From positions 257,035,533-257,099,532 of the forward strand of contig NC_081410.1 of NCBI RefSeq assembly GCF_030272615.1: DNA of 64,000 nt, given 5' to 3'. Positions 1-11,919 of this stretch are shown here, one piece after another. The notes beneath the pieces were generated by a model, which saw nothing but the letters and a program-made list of their open reading frames with translations, was not told the DNA's origin and did no database searches. Numbering within the stretch: position 1 is the first letter of the stretch; each line of letters starts with the position of its first letter. This stretch comes from Cryptomeria japonica. Its lineage: Eukaryota; Streptophyta; Pinopsida; Cupressales; Cupressaceae. The translations under genes were made by a program, and so were the position numbers.

Positions 1-1079
1 CATATGGCTTTTGCAAGTCAAGAAAAAATAAGGGTGCCCTTACCAATTCCTCCAACATTCATGTGGCTTGAATTTTTGTTTCAAATGTACCAAACCATTC
101 AAGAGGAACTTGAAACCTAGAAACAAGAGAAGGAAAAATTGTAAAATGAAATCAATAGGAAGGATAAGGAAATTCTAAAATTGAAAGCTAGTTTGGGAGA
201 GGTCATGGAGTTAGTCCCTCAAATTGTGCAATGTCGACCTCCACCTAGAGTATATTCTTTATACTTAAAAGAACTATATCTTTCCTATCAGTTATCAAGG
301 GAGTTTCTGGTTTATGTTCTTCTTTGGTAACCCAAAGAGAGTTTCTATGTGTATATGAGACTTCAATTCCTATTGACAAAAACTTGCTTTGTGAGATATA
401 TTTGCATAATTATGCAATTCCATTTGGCACTCATTGAAACCCTTTATTATACATTGGTGATGTTCAACTCAAGGCATTCATGTCTTACATCCAGAATTAG
501 AATAGTTGGGGGTAACAATTTAGGCAATACAAGGATTAGGAATTAACTTTTCCATTGGAATTAAGAGCTGAGACATCTGACTCAGACAATGTATTGTACC
601 AATGGAATCATATTTTAAGCAACAAAAAGAACATAGACCTTGTTTTGGAAAAAAGAGAACAGGTGTACAAAGAATATGAAGCAATGGCTAAGACTTCAAC
701 ACGCATGGTGTTTGGATACCTTACTTAGTGATGGAATGGGTTGCCAGATGGGTTAAAGCAGTGGGAACCACACTCTCTACAAAACTACCATGAAATATTG
801 AAAAGGGAAATGAGGTACATCTAGTTGGGAAGATCATTGTAGGAAAGGTAGATTCCTCTCACATTTCACCCTCCACTTTAACTATACCTAGTTCCAAATT
901 GGAGGAACCTTCAGACATATGACAAAGAAGAAGAGGATGCTTGTTGGAAAGAAATATAAGAAAATCAGAGTTTTTATTGGATCCATATGTACCAGCTACT
1001 CGAGAGACAGAGGTGATAGATTTTAGAAATGAAATATTTAAGGAACATGTAAATGCTTGAGGACAATCATTACTTAGGC
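1..1079 (+). pseudogene. 3'-terminal ORF remnant of a gypsy-type element
   Basis: A readable but broken frame runs through roughly the first 530 bases: a stretch rich in K and E with coiled-coil character (about 90-200), a PPPRVYS motif near 240, then an aromatic-rich segment with YMRLQFLL near 350. Frameshifts follow. I recognise no catalytic domain. Its position, ending a few bases before a G-run and a TGATGAGTCAT sequence, is that of the last ORF of an LTR retrotransposon. It could be the tail of pol or an accessory ORF. The rest of the element lies outside the window to the left. Confidence 0.4.
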
Positions 1080-1089
1080 TGGGGGGAAA
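1079..1089 (+). other. Polypurine tract of the left-edge gypsy element
   Basis: The run CTGGGGGGAAA sits directly before TGATGAGTCAT, the usual layout of a plus-strand primer followed by the first bases of a 3' LTR. Confidence 0.5.
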
Positions 1090-1800
1090 TGATGAGTCAT
1101 CTTTTTGGCTATCTTATATGAACTTTATGTTATGTTAGATTTGTCATTTAGTGACTCAAAAATTATGATTGAGATAGATATAAGCCTTTTTGTGTTTCAC
1201 CTATGAACTTTTCTATATATTAAAAAACCTTATAAATGATATTAAATCCATTTTAATGATAAGAGAATTCTTGATTAAATTTTGATTAAAATTAGTATTA
1301 TTCAAATATATGTTGTATGTGTTAACTTGTGGGTATAAAACTGGAGGAAAGACCAAGTCAACAAAGGACATTTGTTGTTGATTCAAAGAATTGCAGTCCT
1401 GGTCAAATAAGAATTGTTGAACCAGTCAAGCAGTCAAGCCAATAGCTATTAACTATCACAAAACTCCTAGCTATGGTTGATGTAGTTGTTGCTTCATAAC
1501 ATGTGTTGGTTTGTCGAGGAAATCTAGAGGAAACCTTGGCCTATATTTGTGCATGAGAGTGATTCCTAGAATGATTCATTCTTCTATGCTTTTATTTCTA
1601 ATAAAAGTCATCCTCCTAGTTTGTTGGGAGTGGATCGGGTGTGTAGGTAGCTAGTTAGTTTTAAAATCTCTTATAAATTCATCGGTTCGAGAGGGTGAAT
1701 GTAATGCAATTTTTTTTATCTTACTTTTGCACCAAGTGTACTTTGTTTCATAGTTAAAAATAATAAAGAGATTTCAATTCTGTCATATTCACTGTCAAAA
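1090..1800 (+). repeat. Putative 3' LTR of the left-edge gypsy element (right end uncertain)
   Basis: It starts with TG right after the polypurine tract. It holds a TATA-like CTTATAAATT near 1670 and an AATAAAG signal near 1768, in the order expected for an LTR promoter and polyadenylation site. No second copy is in the window, so the right end is a guess. The following 1800-2337 is AT-rich with no gene or repeat that I can identify. Confidence 0.35.
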
Positions 1801-2337
1801 AGTATCAATGTGTTTATGATGCTTTTGTAATCTTTAGATTTGGTTAAGATTCTGGAGGCTCATCTAAAGGGGCCTACTTGGGGAGAATCCACATTCATTT
1901 ACTTTCATTTTATTATTTGTAAGTTTATTAGAAAGTTTGTGTTTGTTGGTTAGGATCTTTCAGTTGACTGTCCTGTAGCCACAAAAACTCCATTATGTCA
2001 CTGTTCCTTCAGTTGAAGGAAAGTAGAGTCTTATGATTACCAACTAGTTAGTTCATTTTTTACATAAAGTTATCAGTTTTATATTAAGTGAATTAAGTTG
2101 ATATCAGTAGAACCAACTTTAGAATTCATTCCTTTCCGTCAATTTCTTATTTAGTTGCTTCAAGTTTAAGTTAAGTATTCCTTATGAGTTTCTTAGTGGA
2201 CATGTAGTGCAGACCTATTTCAAGTATACGTTCTTGGGTTGAAAAGTGAATGATTTTTGGATTAATGAATTAGTAGTTGAATGATGCAGAGAATTGAACC
2301 TTTCGGTCAAGAAAATGTGTCTTAATTACTAGGGCAT

Positions 2338-3451
2338 TATTAGGAACCAACATTTGGTCTGGATGATATATATGCAGATGATGTATGTAGTTTCGGTATT
2401 GCTAGAAGTCAAGCATGTAGGAGATATGATGATCTACTGGAGTGATTTCTGGAGATGGAACCTTGAGTTATACTTATTTTGGTTTATACTCTATCCCGCT
2501 ATCAATGATGAGTTTGAATATTAGACATGACAGTTATATCTTTCATGATTTGTATCTTGGTATGTGTAGTATTTGTATTTCGGATTTTGGAGCTATTGTG
2601 CTTATGGGTTCATATCTATGGATCTAATTGACCCGTGTTCTATTCTGGTAGTTAAGGAATGTGCATCGGTGAATGTATTGTGTAAAGGAAGCATGTTGAG
2701 ATCCTATGAAGGCCGATTTAGTTATCATGTTTTTTTTAAGGTTTTATTGGATAACGTGTTGATCCAAGTAGCGTATTACTTATGCTAGACTGACATATTA
2801 TCCCAATGTGTAAGATTTTTGGTATATATATGTGTGTGTGGATATGTATGTGGATATAGGAGTGAGAGGTAATAGATAAAGGTGCAGTGTGTGAAGTGTG
2901 AGTTGTGGACAATGAAGTAGTTGAAGTAAAATTAGAGTGTGTACAGTATTGCAGTAATCCCTTACCGTATTTCTTGTAGGTGTTATGGTTAGTGATACAT
3001 AGATCTTTTACCAAATCTACTATAAGCTTGTGAGTTGTGATCTGAGCTTAATCTGGAACTAATTTCATTCATTTGGAGATGTAAATTTCCTCAGTTCATT
3101 TTTATCTATTGCAGTGAGCTTTCCAGCAATGAGCCACTTTTGTAATTTAGTAGTGAGTCATCAATAGTGAGCGACCCTTTTTGTCAACACCATATAACTA
3201 GTTATATTATCTTGAGAGCTAACACTCTTCATGGTTTTTCCCATTTGGGTTTTCCATGTATAAAATGTTGTGTTCCATTTATGGTTGTGTTTTCATGTTT
3301 ATTTTACATTTTCTATTTCATGTTAATGTGCTTAACTGATAAATCTGATATATCAGAAAAAGGCTAAGAAGTTGTGAGAAAGTTTTTAGAATCTATGGGA
3401 ATACTGATTCATCCCACTCTTATTATTCTAGTCCTTTCAACCAATACAACA
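2338..3451 (+). repeat. 5' LTR of element A
   Basis: It aligns along nearly its whole length with 6834-8010. It begins TATTAG, apparently a decayed TGTTAG, and ends CAACA just before the primer site. About 40-60 bases present at the start of the 3' copy are missing here. It contains a TG microsatellite near 2825 and a polypyrimidine-rich end typical of this LTR family. Confidence 0.8.
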
Positions 3452-3453
3452 AT

Positions 3454-3464
3454 TGGTATCAGAG
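3454..3464 (+). other. Primer binding site, initiator Met-tRNA type
   Basis: TGGTATCAGAG lies three bases after the LTR end, complementary to the 3' end of plant initiator Met-tRNA. This is the standard minus-strand primer of plant copia elements. Confidence 0.85.
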
Positions 3465-3571
3465 ATTTGGTCCCTTTCTTGAAAGCTCAACCACTTGAGG
3501 GAGATCCTTGTTCATTGAATCATGCCACCATTAAGTATGACCGAAGAATTTTAGTTGGACGAGGAAGTGTA

Positions 3572-4550
3572 GACAACCCTTGAAGATCTAGACAATGTTG
3601 AATCTGAGAATGAGGAATTGAAAGATAATGTGAAGGTAGCAAATGAATGTGTGCAGAAGCTGAGAGATTAAATATAGAAATTCAAATTAAGACATAAGGG
3701 AGTTGACAATCAGTTGAAGCAGGTGAATGATATTAAATATCTGATGCAAAAAATTGAGGAGAAAAACAAAGTAGAGGAAACCCTGAAAAAATCAATCAAG
3801 TTGAAGAGTCGAGAATGTGAGAAGCTAGAGCAAGAAGTGAAGAAGTTGAAGACAAAAAATAATGTTCTTGATAGCAGTAAGCTCTTGGAAGAATTGATCA
3901 ATATGTAGAAAGATCATTTGGACAAGACTTGACTTGGATTTTAGCCTAGTGAAACTTTAAATCAAAATGATAGAGACAAAAGTAAAGAGGCTAAGGAAGA
4001 AGTTGAGAAGAAAGCAAAAGATCTAGGCAAGACTTGGAATTAGAGTATTAATGCAAGAAGGACACTGGTTCATCAACCTAATACACAAAAGTATCCATCA
4101 TTCAATGGTTATTGTTTTCAATGCAATAAATTTGGTCATAAGGCTACAAATTGTAGAAGTATTCAGTGTTACAATTGCAAGAGATTTGGTCATAAAGCAA
4201 ATTACTATCAGAATCATCATCTGGAAGGAGAAAATAAATTGAATAATCACTTTCATAGATATTGTCATACATGAAATTTTTATGGCCATAAAGATAATTA
4301 GTGCAGATCTTGAACACTTCTGGTAAATTTAGTCAAGAAGAACATCCGTTGTTACAAATGCAAGCAGTCCAGACATTATGCTAATCAGTGCGGAAGTGGA
4401 AATGTGGAGAAATTTGCTAAGAAGAATGTAATGAAGGATAATGGATCAAATAAAAATGAAATTTTAGTTTGGAGAAAGAATGAAGTGGATAATGGAAGCA
4501 AGCCTGGTATACCAGAATTTGGTGCAGGCACCTCTTCCTCTAGAAACTGA
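3572..4550 (+). pseudogene. gag: gag-like protein of element A: coiled coil plus four zinc knuckles
   Basis: The first part (about 3572-3908) is a heptad-like K/E/L-rich coiled coil. Four CCHC-type knuckles follow in about 4111-4395: CFQCNKFGHKATNC, then CYNCKRFGHKANYY (last Cys lost), a badly decayed third one, and CYKCKQSRHYANQC. Such knuckles bind nucleic acid in retroviral-type nucleocapsids; one per gag is usual in copia, so four is unusual. The frame is interrupted by several stops, many of them TAG or TGA. Elements B and C have the same arrangement. No UBN2-type capsid domain like that of copia D is visible. Confidence 0.75.
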
Positions 4551-4564
4551 GCATATTGTTTCAA

Positions 4565-4575
4565 CTTAGGGGGAG
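4565..4575 (+). other. Internal polypurine motif after gag of element A
   Basis: CTTAGGGGGAG follows the gag stop within about 15 bases. The identical 11-mer follows gag in elements B (19341-19351) and C (50719-50729, minus). In copia D a similar G-run follows the end of pol instead. Confidence 0.6.
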
Positions 4576-4840
4576 TTCTTGAAGAAAAATCCTTTGTTTC
4601 CCCCTCTTTTGAGTGTATCATGTCATTGATCTAGCATGACTGAGTTAAAGAAGCTATCCGGTAAACTAGAGGTTTGTGCTAACATCATTGACAAGACAAT
4701 TTTTGGTGACAAAACCCTAAAGGATATTTTTGACAAGATAAGTATTGATATTTGAAGTTATTTCTTTATCATATCGTTAGTGCTTGAAGGTGTTGTGAAT
4801 AGTTTAAGAGTATCAGAGAAAAATAGCATAGCAAGTAATC

Positions 4841-6610
4841 ATGGAAGGCAAGATGGTCGTCGAAGAATCGAGTAGCAAAGAATTTCAGATTGTGGAGAAG
4901 GTATTTTTGAATGAATTTGACCCAGAGAAGATCAAGAATGTGGAAAGCAGTCTGAGTGATGCAGAGTTGCAAAGAATCAAGGAGTTAGAGTATAAAGGAT
5001 TCAATCTATGGATAGAATTTCCCTGGTTTGATGATGAGGAAGTAATCAGAGTGATCCTTAGTCATGTGCAGGATGACAACATCATGTTGGATAAACCCTA
5101 TCCAATTATGAAGGAGATTATGTTGGTTATTACTAGTCTCTGTGACAATGGAGTTCCAATTAAGAAATCAATAAAAAAAGGTTGAAACCCTAACTAGTAT
5201 AACAAGAAATCAATGAGCATTAATTATCGACAAAATTGTTAATCATGTTGTGAGGTATGTTGCATATGGTATTTCCTAAAAGATCTATTTCAAGAATAAG
5301 GAAGGTGCAACTTTGGCTATTATAGTTTACTTGGCACATATTCTTGTCATGGAAGATAGAATATTTAAATTGTGTGAATTGATAAGGGAATTATTGTTAG
5401 AAAATATTAAGATGTCAAAAGAGTAGAATTACCCCTTCCGGTTTGGATCATTACTTGTTTGCTTAGTTATGTATTGTCTAAGATCCCTTTCGGCTAAAGA
5501 AAATATGATATAGAAATTTAGTGTTTTGGTTGCAAGGCAGATCTTTAGATATTTGAATAGCTTGGATAAGAGAGATGAGGCATGCAATCTATATTTCAAA
5601 TATTTTCGCAATATGTGGAGTATTGGTCTGGTATCCCCTACTACAGGTTTTGCTAAACGAGGTTCTTCCTCCAGTAACAGGAAAAGGAGAGAGTCTATGT
5701 CTATCAGTGTCCCAAAACCTAAAAAGAGAAAAAAGTATCTAAAGGAAAAATATGTTGTAATAATTAATGATCTGGAATCTCCTACAGCTAAGGGAGAATT
5801 GGTTGTTGCAGTGCGGGAAGTTAAAGAATTTGATGATGAATCTAGGTTGCTAGAAATCATTGGTAGCACTAATGGAATTAGAAAAATTGGTAAGATGTGG
5901 TTGAATTATATTGAGTCAAATAGGATTGAGAATGTTTTGATAAATCATTTGGTCTAAAATAGTGTCAGAATTGAAGATATTGGTGATGTACTTCTAGAGT
6001 CCCTGTATGAAATTGTTAAAGAGAAATTGTCTGTGCAATCTATTGATGCTAAGGTTTTAGAAGAAAAAGATGATAATATGCAGTCTATTGAAGGATTGTG
6101 ATGATGTGAAAAGATCCCTATTAGTATGCATTGATGAGATTCAAGATTATATCCCTAGTGTTAGCAGAGTGTACAAGTATTGTCTTTCATGGCCAACAAC
6201 TGCAATGAAGCATAAAGAAAAAATTAATGCTATGGAGGATGAATTGAGTTCCTTGGGTAAGACATTTGATTTTCTACATGACAAGGGTGGAGAGAAAAGG
6301 AAAAAGATAAATTCTCTTCAGGCTAAACTATTGTTTTTCCAAAGGCAAAGAGAAGATTTGGTAAGCATTTTCTGGAAAGTAAAGGAAATTGTGGAGGATA
6401 AAGTGGAGCATTTTTTTAGCATTACTTGATTGTGCAGTTGAGTATGAGCAGAATTTATTTGCTATAGATAGCTTTTACCATGCTATTTATTTATTTGTAG
6501 AATGCAAAATTCTGTCAGTTAGCATTAAATTGGTTGTGAACTTTTGGGAGGTTCTTCTTTTGGAACTGAAAGAGAAGTATAAGCTAATCTTTCTGAATAA
6601 GAGCAATTAA
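4841..6610 (+). pseudogene. ORF2 of element A, unknown function, frameshifted
   Basis: The start is taken at the ATG of MEGKMVVEESSS. The sequence reads in pieces: 4841-5185, a shifted piece to about 5425, 5526-5957, and 6070-6429. The first piece has a segment (KGFNLWIEFPWFDDEE, then LDKPYPI) that aligns by eye with ORF2 of element C. The second has EDRIFKLC followed by FRFGSLLVCL, which aligns with FDLC and FKFGQLLVGL of element B. A basic stretch near 5690-5740 (RKRRES, KPKKRKK) looks like a nuclear localisation signal. The end is coiled coil. No enzyme motif is seen. Function unknown; a Pfam search for plant mobile domain or Transposase_28 would be the first check. Confidence 0.6.
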
Positions 6611-6821
6611 AATCCCTTGGGTTGGTATGCAAATTTTGACATTCCTTTTTTAGCAATTGAAAATATTAATTTTGTTTTTCTTCTTTTTCTTTTTATCAAA
6701 GGCATCCTTTGTCCTTGATGTCAAAGGGTTAGAAAGGTTTTGGAGTAAGGAGATATATGAGTTAGGGGGAGTTGTATGTAGATATGTTTCTTTGTTTTTG
6801 AGATTCTTTTCCATCAATGAC

Positions 6822-6830
6822 AAAGGGGGG
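6822..6830 (+). other. Polypurine tract of element A
   Basis: AAAGGGGGG lies three bases before the 3' LTR. It overlaps the left arm of an inverted repeat, CATCAATGACAA (6812-6823), whose exact complement TTGTCATTGATG is at 6862-6873 inside the LTR. Confidence 0.8.
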
Positions 6831-6833
6831 AAT

Positions 6834-8010
6834 TGTTAGACTTGTGTGAATATGGTCATTGTTGTCATTGATGTCAAACCGGTTGTTTGGTTTGATCTAG
6901 ATAATATATATATATATGTTGTATGCAATTTTGGTATCGTTTGAAGTCAAGTATGTATGAGATATGATGATCTATTGGAGTGATTTTCGGACATGGAATC
7001 TTGAGTTATGCTTATTTTTGTTTATACTCTATTCCAATATCAATTATAAGTCTCGATATAAGACATAACAATTGTATCTTTCATGATTTGTGGTCCAGTA
7101 TCTGTGCTATATTTAGTATTTGTATTTTGTAGTTTGGAATTGTTGTGCTTAGATTTTTCTGCTTATGGGTTCATATCTATGGTTCTGTTTGAACCTTTTT
7201 TAATTCCAGTAATTAAGGAATGTGCATCAATGAATGCATTATGTAAAGGAAGTGTGTAGAGATCCTAAAGAGGCTGACTTGGTTACCATGTTTTTTGATT
7301 AAAGCTTTATTGGATAACATGTTGATCTGAGTAGCATATTACTTGTGCTAGACCGACATATTATCCTGATGTATAAGCTTTCTGGTATGTGTGTGTGTGT
7401 GTTGATATACATGTGGATATAGGAGCAAGAGGTAATAGATAAAGGTGCAGTGTGTCAAGTGAGAGTCATTGACAGTGAAGCAGTTGGAGTAGAATCAGAG
7501 TGTGGAGAGTTGTAGTAATCCCTTATCGAATCTGTTGTAGGTGTGTGTGGTCAATGATACAAAGATATTTTATTGGATCTATCATAAGCGTATGAGTTGT
7601 GATCTGAGCTTAATCTAGAATTGATTTCATGCATTTGGAGATGCAACTTTCCTTAGTTCATTTTTATCTATTGTGGTGAGCTTTTCGGCAGTGAACGACT
7701 TTTGAAATTTGTCAATGAACCATCTGGAAGTGAACCACCCTTTTTTTAAACACCATAGTTATATTATCATGAGAGCTGACACTCTCCATGGTTTTTCCCA
7801 TTTGGGTTTTCCATGTATAAAATATGGTGTTCCATTTGTGGTTGTGTTTTCATGTTTATTCTGCATTTGATATTTCATGTTGATATGCTTAATTGATAAA
7901 TCTGACATATCAAAGAAAGATTAAGAAGTTGTGAGAAAGTTTTTTAGAATTTATGGGAATACTGATTCATCCCCCCTCTCAGTACTCTAGTCTTTTCAAA
8001 AAATCCAACA
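6834..8010 (+). repeat. 3' LTR of element A
   Basis: It starts TGTTAGACTTG and ends CCAACA, with a direct-repeat partner at 2338-3451. An (AT)n run near 6903 and a TG run near 7389 are microsatellites. The sequence downstream is a gypsy pol read from its reverse transcriptase. Confidence 0.9.
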
Positions 8011-8015
8011 TTATT

Positions 8016-10338
8016 ATCCATGATGGATAGATTCTCAGGCTATAACTAGGTCAAGGTTAAATAATCAAAACAATACAAGACAATATTCACCACACCATGG
8101 GGAACATATGTATATGTCAAGATGCCTTTTGGACTAACAAATGCAAAAGTAAGTTTTCAAAGGGCTATGGATGTGGCATTTGCAAGTTTTATTGATGCTA
8201 TTATGGTTGTATACCAAGATGATCTAACAACTTTTTCCAAAAGGGAAGAAGAACATTGTTTTCATTTAAAAATAATTTTTTATAGAGCTCTACAATAAGG
8301 TATTTCCTTGAGCAGAAAGAAATGTTCTTTTGGGTTAGTTGAAGGAAAATTATTGGAACACATTGTATCTAAGGAAGGAGTGAGGATTGATCCTGAAAGG
8401 GTGGAATCTATATATAGGATTCCCATTTCAAGGATAGTGAAGGAGAAACAATCCTTCTTTGGACAAATAAACTTTGTAAGGAGGTTCATTGTCAATTTTG
8501 TAGAAATTGTTAAGCCAATTTCTAAGATGTCAAAGAAGAATGCCACCATATCTTGGGATGACCAAGCAATTTTGGCATTCCAAGCCATTAAAAGAGCCAT
8601 TAAAGAGGCAACCATTTTTATTTCCTCTAATTTTAGCAAGCCTTTCCAATTATTCTCTTTTACCACCTAGCATACAATTGTAGTTGTATTACCTCAAAAG
8701 AACCCACAAGGCTATGAACAACCTATTGAATTCTTTATAAAATCTTTGCAAGCCGTAAAGTTAAAGTATGATTTGATTAAAAAATAGGATTATACACTTG
8801 TAAAGCCCATCAAGATATTTTGGCCTTACTTAGTTGGGTCTCAAATCATTTCTTATGTCCCTAATGCTATAGTAAAAGATGTTTTTGTCCAAACTGAAAC
8901 AACAGAAAGAAGGTGTAGATGGATAAATAGGATTCAAGAATTCAATATTGATATCCAGATTAGTAGACTTATAAGAGGGAAAAGTTTGGCTAAATTGATG
9001 ACAAAAACCAACTTAGAAGTAGCTCAAGTTAGTGAGGTTCACACCATAGATAATCAGGTACACATCTTGCAAACTTTTCATTGGTATATAGATACAATTT
9101 CATACTTGAAGACCATGAAATACCCTAATCATCAAACTAACAATCAAAAGAGAATCTTGAATATATAGTATTAAAAGTATATTTTCACTCAAGGTGATTT
9201 GTATTGAAAAATATAAATGGTGTTTTGCTTTTTTGTCTAGATAAATATCAAGCTAAAAAGGCGTTTAAGGAAAATACATGAAGGTGTTTATGGAGGTCAT
9301 TACACTACCAAAACTATTGCTCATAAGATTCTAAGAGTGGGGTATTAGTGGCCTACTCTATTTGTAGATGCATACAAATTAGTCCAGAAATGTGAAGCAT
9401 GTTAGATATTTCCAGGTAAGTTAAAAAATTTAGGTGCCTTACCATTGAGACCAGTTCCATCAAAGGCCCCATTTCATCAATGGGGGATTGATTTTATAGG
9501 AAAAAATGAATCAGCCTTCCAATGGAGGATACAAATGGATTTTAGTAGCTACTGACTATTTCACAAACTGGATTGAAGCAATCCCAACAAGGAGGGATAC
9601 TAGTAAAGTTGTCATGGATTTTATCCTAGAAAATATCATTATCAGATTTGGTGTTCCAACTAGGCTAGTGATGGATAATTCTATGTGTTTCAGGTTTGAA
9701 GAATTTTTCAGTTTTATGAATCATATGGCATACAATCATCATATTCTACACCTTATCATCTTGAAGGCAATGGATAGGTGGAATCTAGTAACAAAATCAT
9801 GATGAAAATTATTAAGAGAGTCTTGGAAGCAAACAAAAGGGCATGGGACTCAAAGTTGAAGATTTCTTTGTGGGCCGACAAAGTAACCATCAAGAAAGCC
9901 AATAGAAAATCACCTTTTGAATTAGTTTATGGGATAAATGTTAGATTGTCTATGAATAACTTGTTCCCTATTTACAAGTTTATTAGAGACTATTATGATG
10001 ATGTGTTTGACCCTATGCAGACAATAATAATGTAAGTTACTGAACTTGATAAGAGCGGAAGGGATGCTCATAAAAGAAACCTGAAACTCCAGCAACATGC
10101 CAAATACTTGTTTGATACTCAAACAACCTAGAGAATATTTTGAGTAGGTGACATGGTCCCCATGTGGAATACCAAGTCTCAAGACAAGGGTAAACATGGG
10201 AAGTTTGAGGCATTGTGGCTTGGACCCTATAAGATAGTTGAGAACCATGGATAAGACTCATATATACTTCAAGATGCTAATGGAGATGGAATGGAGTTGC
10301 ATGTACATGGGAATTTTTTGAAGAAGTTCTTCAGTTGA
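8016..10338 (+). pseudogene. pol: Gypsy pol remnant H: reverse transcriptase, RNase H region, integrase
   Basis: The frame opens in the middle of reverse transcriptase at MMDRFSGYN, then TPWGTYVY, MPFGLTNA (about 8120) and the active-site box YQDD (8212-8223; two catalytic Asp kept). An RNase H-like stretch follows to about 9000. Integrase shows a decayed HHCC finger (9280-9410), the core from WGIDFIG through VATDYFTNWIEAIP (9480-9800) and a C-terminal LWLGPYKI motif near 10215. The end is FLKKFF at 10338. Many stops and at least two frameshifts make it inactive. The upstream part (gag, protease, start of RT) is missing; element A abuts it. The sequence after it is unit E, which I interpret as its possible 3' LTR. 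Confidence 0.85.
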
Positions 10339-10954
10339 TAAAGTGTGCATTCATCTTGTGAATATAATAAATATTTTGGTTTTTTATTCTTAGTTTTGTT
10401 GTGGTTTGTGCTCCTAGAGATTTGACTTCTCATGCCAACCCTATGTGTTGCATGTCCCCAACTAGAGTCACTATTGAGGTGTGCCAAATTTTTCTCTAAA
10501 AGTGCTTAATGCATGGTTTATCTCTTCATGGCTTAAACCCTAAACCATAGGGTTCATTGCTCATTCTCTTTTCTTTTTGTTATAATCAACCGTTGAATTG
10601 TTTTAGTCAATTCTCGGTCCCATTTGTTATAACTTGAGCCTATGTATTTGTTGTTGTGACTGACCCCATGCATTATTCAACCTATTGTCATGTCATTTTA
10701 GCCCTTTTTGTCTTTTCATGCATGTTCCCCAACATCAATGGTTGTGATCATTGCGCAACTACAAAATTAGCCAAAAGTGCTCACCCAACCTCACTTCACA
10801 ACCCCATCCATAAACATGGTACATGGACCCCACTAAAAGGTGACTCCACACACATGGACCAATAATCTTGTGACACACTTGAGACTATGTGGCATGATGG
10901 ATATGTGGCCCTTGCATGTCCACCTTATAGCTATGCTAATGAACATTTGTATCT
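10339..10954 (+). other. Start of unit E: upstream region, possible LTR U3
   Basis: No ORF is convincing here. Near 10454-10479 there is CCCCAACTAGAGTCAC followed by CTATTGAGG, reminiscent of sequence next to Tat/Ogre LTRs. TGTGCCAAATTTTTC at 10480 then resembles the outer end of unit F read on the minus strand. A segment at about 10738-10800 (GATCATTGCGCAACTAC) recurs diverged at 27012-27080 beyond insertion G, so the uninterrupted region held a tandem duplication. Ends in the TATCT target site of G. Confidence 0.45.
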
Positions 10955-11853
10955 TGTAAGGAAGTTAAGTAGTGGAACAACTTCATACACTAACCTTGAG
11001 AGGAGGGTAATGAAAAAATTTATAGATCATTACAATAATTACAGAAACCTAACAGAAATAAACATAATATCATTCATACCACAACATAGTACCACAGTGA
11101 TTTACACGACAAAAACTCTTTCAAGAGAAAAACCCCACACTCCAAAAGCAACCCAATATATTACTCAGCAATTAATAACAGATTATAATATACTTGTAGA
11201 GAAATATCTTTATAGGAGTACCACTAATTAGATATTAAGAGATAAATCAATAGACTTAAGAATCTTACAGACAACCTCTATCTAACACACCTCATATATA
11301 GGAAATACAATACAAGAAACCATAAAATGATATTACAAAACCATGGGCTAAAACCACCCAATAAAGTAGAGCCAACCTTATCTCCATTCTAGATGCCCTA
11401 TGACGTGTCAAAACACACATCAACATGTTTTCCTCCCTTTAATAGCTCATTTATGTGTCCGATCCAATTTATCCTACTTCAGGAGTCCAAACTTCCAGAG
11501 ACCATAACTTGTGAATAGTGTGTTTGATTGATGAACTGTTTGAAGTGTCGGAAAGCTTGTGAAGTGCTCTATCACCTCATAAATTGCTACACCATTTATG
11601 CCCACTTTTCAAGGCATTTAAAAGCCTCTAAATTCTTCAAAATTAATTTTAAACCTTTCATCGCACCCTCCAAAAATGGAAACTTTAATATCTTCAAAAC
11701 TAGCTATGATCCTGTGACGAAAATTTATTGGCATGCTCATCTAACCAACCAGAAGCTTCGGTGAGAATTTGGCACCATTTTGTGCTCAAATGAAAACTTA
11801 CTATAAATAGTAACCTCATGTAAATGAAAGGTTGAGAGAACATTTTCCCAACA
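10955..11853 (-). repeat. 3' LTR of element G
   Basis: It begins TGTAAGGAAG and ends TTTTCCCAACA on the plus strand. Its first ~115 bases match 16047-16161 and its remainder matches 26248-27001. The minus-strand polypurine tract (complement of TTCTCCCACTTG, 11854-11865) adjoins it. Confidence 0.9.
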
Positions 11854-11919
11854 TTCTCCCACTTGTCTAACACCTTGCAAGAGAAAAGGGAGTATCAACA
11901 CAATAATTTAATTTCTAGG

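Larger units (their letters stand above)
2338..8010 (+). mobile_element. Element A: LTR retrotransposon with gag and ORF2 but no pol
   Basis: Two long direct repeats (2338-3451 and 6834-8010) enclose a Met-tRNA primer site, a gag with four zinc knuckles, a long ORF2 of unknown function and a polypurine tract. Nothing between 3452 and 6833 resembles protease, integrase, reverse transcriptase or RNase H. The element must therefore have been moved in trans. Its LTR and primer-site style match the copia element D in this window, so a SIRE-like copia partner is likely (inference). The flanks (GGCAT left, TTATT right) do not form a target-site duplication, so one end may have been rearranged. Confidence 0.8.

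Noticed and set aside
5429-5869. 146-codon minus-strand ORF
   Set aside because: It is antisense to ORF2 of element A, whose plus-strand frame matches elements B and C.
10656-11231. Plus-strand ORFs of 69 and 114 codons
   Set aside because: They cross the E/G boundary and the G LTR; no conserved motif and no matching frame in the other LTR copy.
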